A stretch of 52,772 nucleotides of DNA from a virus. The notes beneath the pieces are model-generated. The model did no database searches, had not been told where the DNA came from, and was given only the letters and a program-made list of their open reading frames with translations. Location of the stretch: the IMG/VR virus record IMGVR_UViG_3300020470_000014, positions 1-52,772 of that record; one strand, written 5' to 3'. Shown piece after piece: positions 32,501 to 40,143 of this stretch (its first letter is position 1; every line of letters begins with the position of its first letter). The position numbers and the translations under genes are program-made.

Positions 32501-35500
32501 TCAGTTAGTTTAAATTTAGAATTATCAATTCTAGTTACAAAATATTCAGTTGTACTTGAAAGTCCTTGTGCAGCAATGGATGTGGACTCATATCTTACAA
32601 TCTCACCAGTTCTAAACGCATGATTAGGTGCGTAGAAATAATCATCAGCTGTACTAATACCAGTTTGAACGTCACCTTCAGTTGGTCTAGCAGGAACTCT
32701 AATTTGTTTGTTAGAATATCCTTCACCAGAATTTTTAACATATATTCTTGTAATAGTGTTCTTACCTTTTAAAGTTTTAAAGGCATGGAAACCACTACTT
32801 ACCGATCCAATGTTTACTGTATTGATACCAGATACTGCATCACTTCTATTAGAGTGTAATGAGATAATTAGATTGCCAATTGGTCTTGCAAAATATGTGG
32901 AGTTATCTACAATTCCACCAATGTCGGGGTTATTTCTAGATTCATAGATAATTTCTTCACCAAGTTCAAAGTTATGAGGTGAGGGGAAATCAATAGTATC
33001 CGAACTGACATTAACACTAGAACCATCTGCCTTAAATGAAGATACGATTCTTCCTTTAACAAAGTTGGATTCAAGAACCGCACCTATACCATTACCACCC
33101 GATACAGTAATCTTTGGTTTTTCTTGATAACCAATACCAGGGCTGATTAACTTAACTTCTTTAAATGATCCAGTAACGTTTGCATATGCAATAGCACCAC
33201 TACCAGTTTGATCCTGAATGATCATTGGTGGACCATTGATTACATCATAATCTTTACCAGCATTAGTTACTTCAACAGAGTCAATTTGACCAAAGAAAAT
33301 TTCCTCATCAAAAACTGATGATGGATATAACTCAACACCATTAACGAGAATACCTACAGCTTTGTTATCTGTTTTTCTCTGAGAAGGATCATCGAAGAAA
33401 TTTTCCTGTTTATAATACGGGAACTTTCTTAATAATTTCTGATTTTTTGCATTTTGGTTTTCCCAACCACTCTTATAGAGATATTGACCAGGCAAGTCGG
33501 TAACGAGGTCAATATACTGACCAGCAAATACGTCAGACGCACTATAAGAAAGTTGGAAGTCAAAGTCATTAATATTAGTTACAAAATAAACACCAGTAGC
33601 CAATCCACTGTTGTATTCATTATTCCAGAAAATTTTATCTCCAGTAACAAAGTTATGTCTAAATGGTGTGGCTGTGTTTAATGGATCTACAGATCTAATA
33701 ATATTTGTAGTTCCACCACTTGTTCCTGATTGTGGTGGATCAGTTTTAATGAATACTTTATTATCGGTAGCAAAGATTGGATAGTTTGGAACACCACCAG
33801 ATGTAATATAGAAACTTTCCTCATTATTATCGAGATAACTATTCTGAATACCTACAGGTACGTTTTCTAAACCTGGGAAGTAATTAGCATTATGAGATGC
33901 CTTAACAATGATCTTCTCAACTCTATCAATGTTAGAAGGAACAACACCACTGGTCTGAACAATGATCTTATTAGAAGATCTATCAGTTTCTGTACCAGTT
34001 GCATATTCAATATCTTTAATCTGAGCTTTTACCTTTTCATCCCTAGCATTAATCAAAAATAGTTCTTCATCAATAAAGAACACGACAGAATCAAACAATT
34101 CAACTCTAAATGTGTTAATGTTTTGTTGTGTAAGACTCTTAATGACATGTTTCGTTGGAATATTATAAATCCAAGGTTCGAATCTAGCATCATCGCCAAG
34201 ATCAAATCCAAAAGACGAAAGATTTAAAGTATCATCAACTCTGATATTAGAAGTGTCGGTAAAATCAACAGTATCAATAACATTGACGAATCTGAACTGA
34301 ACTAGAGAAGTCTGTCCTAATCCAGCGTAGGCATACGCCAATTTGTCCTCAGAAACGTCTGCACCGAACGAAAGGTCTGTTGTGATACCAGTGACACCTA
34401 AAAACTGATTACTCGTCTTGTCGTTGTATTCAACGGTAATAAAATCAGAAATTGGAGTTGGTTTTAAAAGCAAACTACCAGTTTTACCAAATCCAATAGT
34501 AGAATCAACTAGAATATTATTTGCACCAGCAGTAACTCTTTCTAGAACCTTAGTTTTACCAGGCACTTGGAACTGTCCACTGAAAGAACCAGAATCAAGA
34601 GAGATTTCATAGAAATCCTTATTTTTAATTGGTCGATATTCAATATTGTAAATTGAAGCGTTAACCGTACCTACTCCAGCAATATTTTGGTTTAAGAAAT
34701 TACCCTTTGTCTCAATAGCGTCTCCACCAAAGAGTTTTTCAACCAAAACATTACGAGTTTTGAAGTAATTGTTAGAAGAAGGTACTAATGTGTATTCAGA
34801 AGGTTTAATAATATCAATATCTTCACCATAAAGTAATTTGAACATTACTTTATACGAAGTATCCGTTCCTTTAGCACTATAAAAGTCTTTTGCTCTCGTT
34901 AGAACAGTAGAAAGGTTAACACCTTCGGTAAAATCTCTGTTTTCGAATCCTGGCAAGAATTCAGACTTAAATTTAGTAAAAAACTCTTGTAAAAAAAGGT
35001 TACTTAAGTTAAAAACGTATTTTGGGTTATCAATAGTGCCAATATCATGCTCATCTGCATCAGTCTGTGCAAATTGCAAAAATTCCGATTGAATATCTTG
35101 TTGAATTTTCTCAATTCCAGAAAATCCTCTAAAACAATTTTCAAAAGAGTTGAGAACGAAGGTTACGGGAGTTTGTCCACCTACTGTAACCGATTTTTGA
35201 CTTACATAAACAAATTTATCGGAAACTGCGGCAACAGTTGTCCCTACAGGGAAATTTGTCCCTGCAGAAATAGACATACCAACTTCAATACCCTTTGTGT
35301 TATCTAAAAGGATAATATTTGATTGATTTTGCCAATCACCAAGTAATGTTGTAATTACTTTGTTCTCAATTTTGTTTTTATAAACAATAATTTCATTATC
35401 AATCTTTAAAAGACCATATTTGTCTGGCCAACCTGTTGTAGAGAGGACTTTAATTTGCTTTGAACCAGCAAAAGCCTTTTTGGTCAGAAAAGTATATGGA

Positions 35501-35712
35501 ATTAACGACTCATTATTAAAAGCCGTGATCTGTCTGTATTTTGGTAAATTTGTAGCGAGATCTACCGTCCCAGATTGATGTTCAACGGACGTATAATACT
35601 TATCCAGAAATTCTTTGAAGAAAGGAGATTCTTCATTGAGAAATTCTGGAATCTGAGACTCAATTATATGACTAAATTTGACTCTCTTGATCTCGGAAGT
35701 ATTGTCAGACAT
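26533..35712 (-). CDS. 7: gp7-like baseplate wedge protein, giant form with YHYH domain (3,059 aa)
   Basis: T4 gp7 has 1,032 residues, and this protein is about three times longer. Two blocks match gp7 as I remember it. FYSAKGTDTSYKVMFKLLY (residues ~277-295) corresponds to T4 'FYSTKGIEASYKFLFKVLY'. SKWREAVRSIVHPSGF (near 2506) corresponds to T4 'SRWKSDVIRFVHPVGF'. Between them lie ~2,200 residues of beta modules (D-G-G-x-[NG]-Y, G-H-G-[LF] and similar) and, near 1320-1425, a YHYH-type domain (ILGYAYDGNPIYGPYG, then Y-C-V-T-P-x-F-P-D-G-T-Y-A-Y-F-Y). The gene directly follows gp6, as in T4. The inferred role is wedge initiator and scaffold, with the insertion exposed on the baseplate. Confidence 0.85.
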   Translation of the reverse strand: MSDNTSEIKRVKFSHIIESQIPEFLNEESPFFKEFLDKYYTSVEHQSGTVDLATNLPKYRQITAFNNESLIPYTFLTKKAFAGSKQIKVLSTTGWPDKYGLLKIDNEIIVYKNKIENKVITTLLGDWQNQSNIILLDNTKGIEVGMSISAGTNFPVGTTVAAVSDKFVYVSQKSVTVGGQTPVTFVLNSFENCFRGFSGIEKIQQDIQSEFLQFAQTDADEHDIGTIDNPKYVFNLSNLFLQEFFTKFKSEFLPGFENRDFTEGVNLSTVLTRAKDFYSAKGTDTSYKVMFKLLYGEDIDIIKPSEYTLVPSSNNYFKTRNVLVEKLFGGDAIETKGNFLNQNIAGVGTVNASIYNIEYRPIKNKDFYEISLDSGSFSGQFQVPGKTKVLERVTAGANNILVDSTIGFGKTGSLLLKPTPISDFITVEYNDKTSNQFLGVTGITTDLSFGADVSEDKLAYAYAGLGQTSLVQFRFVNVIDTVDFTDTSNIRVDDTLNLSSFGFDLGDDARFEPWIYNIPTKHVIKSLTQQNINTFRVELFDSVVFFIDEELFLINARDEKVKAQIKDIEYATGTETDRSSNKIIVQTSGVVPSNIDRVEKIIVKASHNANYFPGLENVPVGIQNSYLDNNEESFYITSGGVPNYPIFATDNKVFIKTDPPQSGTSGGTTNIIRSVDPLNTATPFRHNFVTGDKIFWNNEYNSGLATGVYFVTNINDFDFQLSYSASDVFAGQYIDLVTDLPGQYLYKSGWENQNAKNQKLLRKFPYYKQENFFDDPSQRKTDNKAVGILVNGVELYPSSVFDEEIFFGQIDSVEVTNAGKDYDVINGPPMIIQDQTGSGAIAYANVTGSFKEVKLISPGIGYQEKPKITVSGGNGIGAVLESNFVKGRIVSSFKADGSSVNVSSDTIDFPSPHNFELGEEIIYESRNNPDIGGIVDNSTYFARPIGNLIISLHSNRSDAVSGINTVNIGSVSSGFHAFKTLKGKNTITRIYVKNSGEGYSNKQIRVPARPTEGDVQTGISTADDYFYAPNHAFRTGEIVRYESTSIAAQGLSSTTEYFVTRIDNSKFKLTDAGIGTTRDDTDFKSGKITRISGVGSGTHIVKYPPIEIKVETLSGIGSTSVTSPTIEPVVLGSIESVYLEQGGAGYGCTNILNFHRRPNVGIATVQFQALLKPILVEGSIVDVQILASGRGYRKDSDIVVYGDGEFADISPIINEDTGSISGVRITDGGVNYDPATTTMVLQNRGRDAKFIGNVHEWKINQEVKSRNLINTQDAALTKPNTNKELGLQFISIYPPNRLRFQVGDNIDSGNLELTNNPQHSPILGYAYDGNPIYGPYGFSGSTGGPVQRLTSSYILNTAPKVGLRPPGYSPGYFTDDYEYNGSGDLDEFGGRYCVTPQFPDGTYAYFYAIDVDSSGVAEPKYPYIIGRYFKDTPIKDNFAADFNQDQDITKLGITRNIGPYYTNYENSIYDLIDKVDSSFKQEFKVTQIQSAGITSTTIFSPGEDYRVGDKLNLDNAGTNGTGTNIVVSHVLGKNVSEISVGVSTFNNVDLRPVGNLVYGRTQEPHGLLNGETIIASGVSTAVLSDIEGAYTVSVADRKVALSEYLDQISATGITTFISVTDVGGFEVNDIIGIGTEVLRVTFVDNEYSRLGVNRQVGVAETHVKGSSVELKPTRFTYDTGKGSDYLGFDNKVLFFDPRYAVGVGSTGSIFELTTTGIGTVDTQTKFTRVIPEKQIYIKDHPYTTGQKIKYNVGLGGTSLTWSKTSAGSTSGIGTENLVDGGDVYAINFGVDYLGISTVGFPTMSDAVYWYNIAEPVGLAHSFTTTNPRITGTIQSFRGKITTGSPHGLKTGNRVSLEAVPFVVENAKIVYDPVLRKITTNKVSWSSTTFDAVDSSFFFPDLSFKSGDKVVYYANGNNITELDNNEVYFVLRESSNRIKLCKFAADVKNGTGIGITAMPAGSYDLAKVNPPIRVSKGNILKIDVSDAGLADMRLDIFEDLQFRKKLDVNGSSGAFNLIRDGIPGQVGANIQIKTVGDFPRKSFYTLTPIVPTDQRKNQVSTDRSVRGFNSITVESSILEDNHEVLVADANTFSFNLEKQPTSAELFTTTSGLTTVFYETNSLDALGPIARTKINFEGKGYNKLPRVIGFDTLQGKNAVIKINSDKIGKIETTERIKDGFDYPTDPTLLPFLSVPTVIDVSGIARIQDVLVTDGGVNYHQPPNLKVLGNDKIDLQAVVQGGSVVGVQVLTNAFEFDAPLTIVPTRNTNGYDIDQITHSGDSVTVELLLDQQFYRPITTGYGSTDIEFPFKVGDKVYVEGCRLTPASFAAGELNFNSENYGYRQFDVTAIDEINFRVTYSVAGIATGTLGSYDDDFTLGYISNAKDLAKFQMRLIDDAKFFSGERITSPKFEARVVENGWDVELNQLRLTDSQGELRVGDIVYGEQSKLAGRVEDVNRFNIRTSLGISREKVGEVDQSVGILNNYLQRVSDNFYYQKFSYSIKSNISYSKWREAVRSIVHPSGFREFSDLEIVGDPKKDAITNSYVSVGLAKSTNMKVQTVEPKLDLIINIDNETYLGTRGNFAMVTEDDPLPDGGVQRVFFPEGRPLKSYILNKTNKVLKIDDVSNDFDGQLDRSGNLFGKTNFPLRTGGVPLFKKQFDSSDSSVVDLTNNTISIQNHNFQSGQRLLVDRGGGTAIGVATTSYTTNNRHILMGVSGAGGSSMFENGINFEVGGPVTGVSTVANPIVGAKQFGFGTGFPGISTRGTGATFTVMITYDTGTGQPISTNVVLREGGSGYYVGDNVSIAGTHLGGASPANDLTFPVTKISGTRVGIQTVYTNLEGTNDGAGSGAIFEVERDVNLDVSAVRVLSGGSGYAATNTISIAGTYIGGSTPTDNLFLTPTELGSNVMPDEVFVQKVDDVTIRFTGLSTSIIFDMKTLGTGIHTLRYENPNENALILVDGIVQSPIRNKKLNVTTGNGINATSQTLSITSGIGSVSIGDVLRLDDEFIKVNFIGDGTFVSSRTAEVNSTVDNNFYYDRNRANSTVTRVSNSTVTMDDNPPY

Positions 35713-37581
35713 TTATCTCGTGAAGGTTCCGTTTAAGAAGCTGGAGGTAGTGATGTATTGGGTTGCAGACGTGTTCTCACCAGAAGTAACAACGTCTTGG
35801 ATAGTACCAACCCTACTATTACCAATATCGACTTGTAGATACAAGTCTTTCAGTGCAATAATATCGTTAGATTCTGGAACTGCTTCGATTTGAACGAATC
35901 CAGAAGCTAAATCAGTACCCGTTATATTTACCACATCCAAAAGAACCTCTCCTTCGTCATACTTGACTATACCAGCATTGTTCTTGACGATAATAGGAGT
36001 ATTATTTTCTAATTTAAAGAATATAAGTCTTCCTCTAGTTAAAGTTGTGGGAATATCACCAATGTAGATGGTTCCCTCAACACCATCGATGTTAAATCCA
36101 GAAGATTTAATACTATATCCAGTTCTCTTTTGATGGAACCTATTACCAAAGCATAATTCATAAGTTGCAAATGCATTAAACTCGGGAATCAAGTCTCTTC
36201 TAATACGAACCTTAGTGATATTGGAAGTAATACCTTTATCACTATCATCAATCAATCCAATAACCTTAGAATACTTAAATCTTCCACCAAAACTATTAAT
36301 ATCAGCAGACTGAGCGTATGCATTAAGAGTATTGACAACTTTTGTTCTTAATCCAGTAGCATCGGAAACAACGTTTGCGTTATAATACACACTTGAGTCA
36401 ACTTCAACGTAAAGGTATTGAAGATCAACCAATTCTGGTTTAATACCAGCAATAGAATACTGTTTGAGTTGCCTTAAAATAGAGTCTTTTGTAATTTGCG
36501 ACAAATAACTACCATTTTTGGGTTTGATAGAAATGAATACCTTTCCAAACTCAGGAGGATCGAGTTCTTCCCCGCCATATGCGGTCACAGTCTCGACGTT
36601 TGTGTAAATTAAGGGAATGATACTCTTATAGTCGTTAGCAGTCACTGCACGGTACTGGGCTGCGTATACACGAGGCGCCAAATACTTGATAGAGTCAATA
36701 GATTCAACTCCATCACCACCGTTTGAAGTGTCGTTTGTAGTAATTAGAGAAACACCACTCGTAATCGTTGCTCCTTGGTCGTCTTTTAAGACTCCAGAGA
36801 ACGAAAAGTTCGCTGCACCGTTACCATTTCTTCCATTAGTGACAATATAACTGACATCAACAGTGGAGTTAGCGGGTGGTTTCTTGCCGAGGATGTTATC
36901 ACCGAAGAGAAGTTCGTATTTTTCGTCTTCAATCTCCTGAACAAGGAATAATTTAGAGTTTGCATCCACATTTAGGATGTTTGAGTACCTCTGATAAGCA
37001 TCAGAAGTAGTAGAAACTACTTTAACTCGGATAGACTCGACATCAACGTTCGGGTTAGGTAAAATATAACGCTGATTTGATAGTGAATAGTCAACTCTGA
37101 ATGATTTGGTGAGGTAGATTCCTTCATAGATGGTAATATTATCGAAAATTGCGAGGTTTTGGTCGTTTACTGCGACAACAAAGTCCTCAGGAATGGAAAA
37201 AACGTAATTTCCTCCTTGAACGTTACCCAAAACAACTGTTCCAGCCTTCAATGTAACGGTTCTAGTCTCATTTGTCCCCAAATCTACCGTAAAACTGATA
37301 ACAGCTTCCGCAGATCTAGAAGATCTTGGGACATAACCAATGTTTCTTGCAAGTGAAACGACATTTTCACGCAAAGTAGCGCTGTCAAGGAACACTTCAT
37401 TGACTGCCATGTTAGTATTGTAGGCAGTAATGTAAGTATTATACGCAAGAATGTCAATTAGGATCGAAAAGTTTGATCCATCGAAGTCAAAATCGGAAAA
37501 ATCCGTATTAGTTCGAAGGTAATCCTTAATTTGATCCCTTATACCATTAAAATCTAGGTTGGTAAATTGGTTAAACGCCAT
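35713..37581 (-). CDS. 6: Baseplate wedge subunit gp6
   Basis: A 622-residue protein, close to T4 gp6 (660). The N-terminus FTNLDFNGIRDQIKDYLRTN and DFDGSNFSILIDILAYNTYI, followed by VFLDSATLRENVVSLARNIG, is the canonical gp6/baseplate-J-like pattern. gp6 forms the iris-like ring at the core of the wedge with gp25 and gp53. The C-terminal segment (SGFVQIEAVPESNDI and on to ATQYITTSSFLNGTF) is typical of cyanophage forms. The start codon overlaps the gp25 stop by one base (TAATG). The gp7-like ATG follows its stop directly, so the three are one transcription and translation unit. Confidence 0.95.
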   Translation of the reverse strand: MAFNQFTNLDFNGIRDQIKDYLRTNTDFSDFDFDGSNFSILIDILAYNTYITAYNTNMAVNEVFLDSATLRENVVSLARNIGYVPRSSRSAEAVISFTVDLGTNETRTVTLKAGTVVLGNVQGGNYVFSIPEDFVVAVNDQNLAIFDNITIYEGIYLTKSFRVDYSLSNQRYILPNPNVDVESIRVKVVSTTSDAYQRYSNILNVDANSKLFLVQEIEDEKYELLFGDNILGKKPPANSTVDVSYIVTNGRNGNGAANFSFSGVLKDDQGATITSGVSLITTNDTSNGGDGVESIDSIKYLAPRVYAAQYRAVTANDYKSIIPLIYTNVETVTAYGGEELDPPEFGKVFISIKPKNGSYLSQITKDSILRQLKQYSIAGIKPELVDLQYLYVEVDSSVYYNANVVSDATGLRTKVVNTLNAYAQSADINSFGGRFKYSKVIGLIDDSDKGITSNITKVRIRRDLIPEFNAFATYELCFGNRFHQKRTGYSIKSSGFNIDGVEGTIYIGDIPTTLTRGRLIFFKLENNTPIIVKNNAGIVKYDEGEVLLDVVNITGTDLASGFVQIEAVPESNDIIALKDLYLQVDIGNSRVGTIQDVVTSGENTSATQYITTSSFLNGTFTR

Positions 37582-38024
37582 TATACTCTAGTTGGCTGGA
37601 GGAGGAACTCAATATTTTGTGTAGGAAAGGGTAGTCCTACGATGTCATAACTAATATTTACTAGTAATTCGTTAGAATCGGGTGGAAAAGTAACAAGAAC
37701 TTCAGTTGCATCGATCCTAGGTTCATAATTATCAAGTAAAACTCTTACTTCTTGTTCAACTGACTGAGCAATTTCGGGTGATTGAAGCTCAAACATTTGA
37801 TTTTCAATGTTAGCACCCAAAATTGGCTGAAAAAAACGTTCACCCATGCGAGTTCTTACCAGATTTACAACCGATCTCTTGACAGCATCATCGTTTTTTA
37901 ACGGTACAATGTCGTTAGTTACGGGATGACGACGAAAAGATAGGCTTATATCCTTAAAAGTTCTCGAAATTGTGCTTTTGCCAGCAGTAGGAAGTATCTT
38001 TCTGAGCTGTTCGGCTTCAGCCAT
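37581..38024 (-). CDS. 25: Baseplate wedge subunit gp25
   Basis: A 147-residue protein (T4 gp25 has 132). It has the GPW/gp25 signature: an N-terminal D-I-S-L-S-F-R-R-H-P-V-T-N-D segment, then NLVRTRMGERFFQPILGANI, and the highly conserved Y-E-P-R (NYEPRIDATEV). gp25 is the sheath-initiating wedge protein and contacts the first sheath ring. It is coupled to gp6 by a TAATG overlap. A TATAGATA sequence about 26 bp upstream may be a weak late promoter. Confidence 0.95.
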   Translation of the reverse strand: MAEAEQLRKILPTAGKSTISRTFKDISLSFRRHPVTNDIVPLKNDDAVKRSVVNLVRTRMGERFFQPILGANIENQMFELQSPEIAQSVEQEVRVLLDNYEPRIDATEVLVTFPPDSNELLVNISYDIVGLPFPTQNIEFLLQPTRV

Positions 38025-38041
38025 GGTGTTTTTTTCTTACT

Positions 38042-38197
38042 TTAGTTACTATCTATAAGGGTTTTGTCAATTTCTTCATCATCGTGAGCAATTTCACGAA
38101 GCTCTTTTAGATATTTGTCGGACTTTGGGTCAGTTATGAGTGTCATACCCGACTTAATAAACTCTTCACTCATATCTGGAATGGGGTTTACAGACAT
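38042..38197 (-). CDS. Small acidic protein upstream of gp25 (51 aa)
   Basis: An ATG behind a perfect AGGAGG site (CTAGGAGGATAAAATG) opens a 51-residue frame: MSVNPIPDMSEEFIKSGMTL, then TDPKSDKYLKELREIAHDDE and EIDKTLIDSN. It is mostly helical and acidic. It was probably missed by length cut-offs. The strong ribosome-binding site and location 17 bp before gp25 make it a convincing late gene. The function is unknown, and a small baseplate assembly factor would fit the context. Confidence 0.8.
   Translation of the reverse strand: MSVNPIPDMSEEFIKSGMTLITDPKSDKYLKELREIAHDDEEIDKTLIDSN
38050..38057 (-). promoter_or_regulatory. Possible late promoter TATAGATA upstream of gp25
   Basis: Minus-strand TATAGATA (one mismatch to TATAAATA) lies inside the end of the 51-residue gene, 26 bp before the gp25 start codon. 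Confidence 0.35.
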
Positions 38198-38210
38198 TTT
38201 ATCCTCCTAG

Positions 38211-38228
38211 AGTTCTGAAAACAGAACT
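38211..38228 (-). other. Intercistronic stem-loop
   Basis: A 7-bp perfect stem (AGTTCTG/CAGAACT) with a four-base loop lies immediately 5' of the AGGAGG ribosome-binding site of the 51-residue gene. On the minus strand it has no U-run, so it is not a terminator. mRNA processing or stabilisation is possible. Confidence 0.55.
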
Positions 38229-38253
38229 TTTATGGAGGTTTCTATCTCCACTT

Positions 38254-38769
38254 CTATTTAGAGTCGAATTTCCAATGATTATTTGGTTGTTCCCACCAGA
38301 AATGTAAGTCTTCGTTTATATCATTATAGTAGAGTGTAACAAAATCGCTCTTAAACTTACTTCCTGTGTTCTCACAAAGAGCAACTGTATAGTATTTGTT
38401 GTTAGAAACCAGCTCCATTTGCTGTGTAATCCATGTATAGTTACCTCCTCGGATCACACCTGCTTCAATTAGAACGAAGTTTTCCCATTGTCTTGCCCAG
38501 TCAACGTACTTTTCCGCGAAATCGACCTTGTAGTCGAGACTATCTTCATCGGGGAAGGGTACATTTACTGCTTCAATATGAAAAATCTCCCCATCCATAG
38601 ACAATGAATGAGAGAGATGTTGAGTAACAACCGCAGAATAGTCAGGAGACACCATCAAGAAGCATGTTTTTGATGGATGAATGTCGATATCGGACATTTT
38701 AATCCTATATGACATCTCTTGGATCAGTGCCATCTCCTGATCCTGCGATATGAATTTAAGTTTTTTCAC
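38254..38769 (-). CDS. Conserved hypothetical protein (171 aa), possibly phosphoribosyltransferase-fold
   Basis: The protein starts MKKLKFISQDQEMALIQEMS and has an alpha/beta pattern. The segment ENFVLIEAGVIRGGNYTWIT (residues ~97-116) is a hydrophobic strand followed by E-A-G-V-I-R-G-G-N-Y-T. This resembles the PRPP-binding loop of type I phosphoribosyltransferases (hhhh-[DE]-[DE]-...-T-G-G-T), but one acidic residue is replaced by Ala. The C-terminus FWWEQPNNHWKFDSK is Trp-rich. The activity is not established. It may be an inactive or divergent member, or the resemblance may be accidental. It sits 2 bp after a 48-residue gene and before the gp25 cluster. Confidence 0.75.
   Translation of the reverse strand: MKKLKFISQDQEMALIQEMSYRIKMSDIDIHPSKTCFLMVSPDYSAVVTQHLSHSLSMDGEIFHIEAVNVPFPDEDSLDYKVDFAEKYVDWARQWENFVLIEAGVIRGGNYTWITQQMELVSNNKYYTVALCENTGSKFKSDFVTLYYNDINEDLHFWWEQPNNHWKFDSK
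38255..38261 (-). promoter_or_regulatory. Possible late promoter CTAAATA
   Basis: Minus-strand CTAAATA overlaps the TAG stop of the 171-residue gene and lies about 58 bp upstream of the 51-residue gene. CTAAATA is a close variant of the late octamer core. The overlap with a stop codon could be chance. Confidence 0.35.
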
Positions 38770-38771
38770 TA

Positions 38772-38918
38772 TTAACCAGCGGCTAGTGGCGAATGCACAG
38801 ATGGTTCTGCTTTCGCTGCCTCTCTACGACCACCACCCACAACATAGTTGAACTGCATTGCGTCTTCTTTAGCAGCAGGTTCTGCATTTGGGGACATTCT
38901 AGGATCTGAATCAGCCAT
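38772..38918 (-). CDS. Small protein (48 aa), function unknown
   Basis: MADSDPRMSPNAEPAAKEDA continues with MQFNYVVGGGRREAAKAEPS and a short tail. The start overlaps the preceding stop (TAATG), and the stop is 2 bp before the next ATG. It is Ala/Pro/Glu-rich and probably disordered, with a central F-N-Y-V-V-G-G-G-R-R-E-A segment. The tight coupling on both sides supports it as a real gene of the virion module. Confidence 0.75.
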   Translation of the reverse strand: MADSDPRMSPNAEPAAKEDAMQFNYVVGGGRREAAKAEPSVHSPLAAG

Positions 38919-39064
38919 TACTTTCCTTGACCTCGGTAACGTTTGCGTTTCGCATTACGGGAACTAGCAGAGTATTTAGTATTCTTACCGTTTCCCTGTC
39001 TCGTCTTTTTAGGAGTCGTTTCTACGAACGATGTTCCAGAACGAGAAAGTTTCATTGCAGCCAT
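38918..39064 (-). CDS. Small very basic protein (48 aa)
   Basis: MAAMKLSRSGTSFVETTPKK is followed by an Arg/Lys/Gly/Ser-rich half ending KRKRYRGQGK. It follows an AAGGA ribosome-binding site and is coupled to the next gene by TAATG. I recall near-identical short basic proteins at this position in many cyanomyoviruses, but no known function. A nucleic-acid-binding or assembly role is possible from charge alone. Confidence 0.8.
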   Translation of the reverse strand: MAAMKLSRSGTSFVETTPKKTRQGNGKNTKYSASSRNAKRKRYRGQGK

Positions 39065-39105
39065 TATTTAGTCCTTAGAGTTTGTTTTCGCGATTTTTTT
39101 GAATT

Positions 39106-39130
39106 GACGACGCGGTTGAAACGCGCCGCC
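39106..39130 (-). other. GC-rich intergenic stem-loop
   Basis: Minus-strand GGCGGCGCG and CGCGTCGTC form a 9-bp stem (two G-U pairs) with a seven-base loop. It lies in the gap between the glycosyltransferase gene and the 48-residue basic gene. There is no following U-run, so it is not a classical terminator. It is strikingly GC-rich for this AT-rich region. Confidence 0.6.
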
Positions 39131-39145
39131 GCAGAATATAAGAGA

Positions 39146-39904
39146 TCAGATGACTCGGGTCTTCTCATGACCAACACGAATCAGAGGATCACACCAGATC
39201 TCATAACCAGCCTCTTTGGCATCCAGACAGAAGGAGACATCCTCTCCACACATATCCTGAACTTCACCAGAATCAAAGACCTGCATCTTAGGTGCGAACC
39301 AAGGGTATACCATCTCTTCGTTCTCAAACACACCGTGCTTAATCAGTGTCCAACCGAAACCAGTGTAGTCAACTGTAAATGGTTTACGACGACGTGAGAT
39401 AGATTCCCCAGTCTCATGGTTCATGACACCACCATTCTTTGCAAAGTCATCTTCTTCCAACCAGTGAGCAACCGAAGTAGTCTTTCCGTCTTCAGTCATA
39501 TACCAGCCACATGCAATATCCTTATCCATTGCAACGAGACGGTAGAACTTCTCTGTGTCGAAAACAATGTCGGAGTCAATCCACAGTTGGTAATCATACT
39601 TGAGTTTACCATCCCAAGGAAGTTGATTAGGACCTCTAAGAACATTAGCACCCAAAACCTTGCAACGTGCAAAGTTAACCATAGAAGAATAGTCCTGTGA
39701 GATTTGAATACTTGCACCACGTTGTACAAGATCAAAACAGAGTTGGACAAAACTCTTTAAAAATTGATATGAAACACCTCTACCTGGCAGACAGAAGACA
39801 ATTGCTTTTCCTTTAACCATCTCTTGTGCAGCTGCAAGATTAAAGGCGTCTTCTACTTTCTTTGGTTTGGGTGCATTTGCTTTAACAGTAAATCCTTTAG
39901 CCAT
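39146..39904 (-). CDS. GT-A-like glycosyltransferase (252 aa)
   Basis: I chose the ATG at 39904 (MAKGFTVKANAPKPKKVEDA). A TTG 18 bp further up is possible. The fold pattern is that of a nucleotide-sugar transferase: FCLPGRGVSYQFLKSF strand-helix, a central DXD-type motif YQLWIDSDIVFD (residues ~115-126) expected to bind the metal and sugar nucleotide, and a later GEDVSFCLDAKEAGYEIWCD (acidic E-D catalytic-type region, ~222-241). It ends in V-G-H-E-K. Related proteins are common in cyanomyoviruses. The target could be virion protein, DNA or host glycan, and none can be chosen from sequence. It stands between the virion module and the small-gene region. Confidence 0.8.
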   Translation of the reverse strand: MAKGFTVKANAPKPKKVEDAFNLAAAQEMVKGKAIVFCLPGRGVSYQFLKSFVQLCFDLVQRGASIQISQDYSSMVNFARCKVLGANVLRGPNQLPWDGKLKYDYQLWIDSDIVFDTEKFYRLVAMDKDIACGWYMTEDGKTTSVAHWLEEDDFAKNGGVMNHETGESISRRRKPFTVDYTGFGWTLIKHGVFENEEMVYPWFAPKMQVFDSGEVQDMCGEDVSFCLDAKEAGYEIWCDPLIRVGHEKTRVI

Positions 39905-39930
39905 AACGTTGAATAGTGACAATGATATTT

Positions 39931-39966
39931 TACCACAGTAATTCAGTCATTGCAATAACTGTGGTA
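39931..39966. repeat. Perfect 9-bp inverted repeat upstream of the glycosyltransferase
   Basis: TACCACAGT (39931-39939) pairs with ACTGTGGTA (39958-39966) around an 18-base loop. It lies in the 71-bp gap between a 55-residue gene and the glycosyltransferase. It could be an RNA stem at the boundary between the small-gene region and the late module, or an operator. There is no U-run. Confidence 0.6.
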
Positions 39967-39975
39967 TTGAGTTAT

Positions 39976-40143
39976 TTAGCCTTCATTCGAAGGGACGATT
40001 TTAATGTTTTCCTTGGCAAGTTCGTCATCTCTATACCAATCAAAGTATTCTTTCACAAAGGTTAGTTTGTGTTCTATGTCTTCTTTTCGGCAACATTCTA
40101 TAATCTTATGTTTACCGATATAGACATCATAGGTTGAATTCAT
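39976..40143 (-). CDS. Small hypothetical protein (55 aa)
   Basis: MNSTYDVYIGKHKIIECCRK begins a 55-residue helical, charged protein containing FVKEYFDWYRDDELAKENIK. Its start lies inside the end of the preceding 50-residue gene (17-bp overlap, different frame), as is usual for coupled phage genes. No known motif is seen, although the adjacent Cys pair is notable. Confidence 0.75.
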   Translation of the reverse strand: MNSTYDVYIGKHKIIECCRKEDIEHKLTFVKEYFDWYRDDELAKENIKIVPSNEG

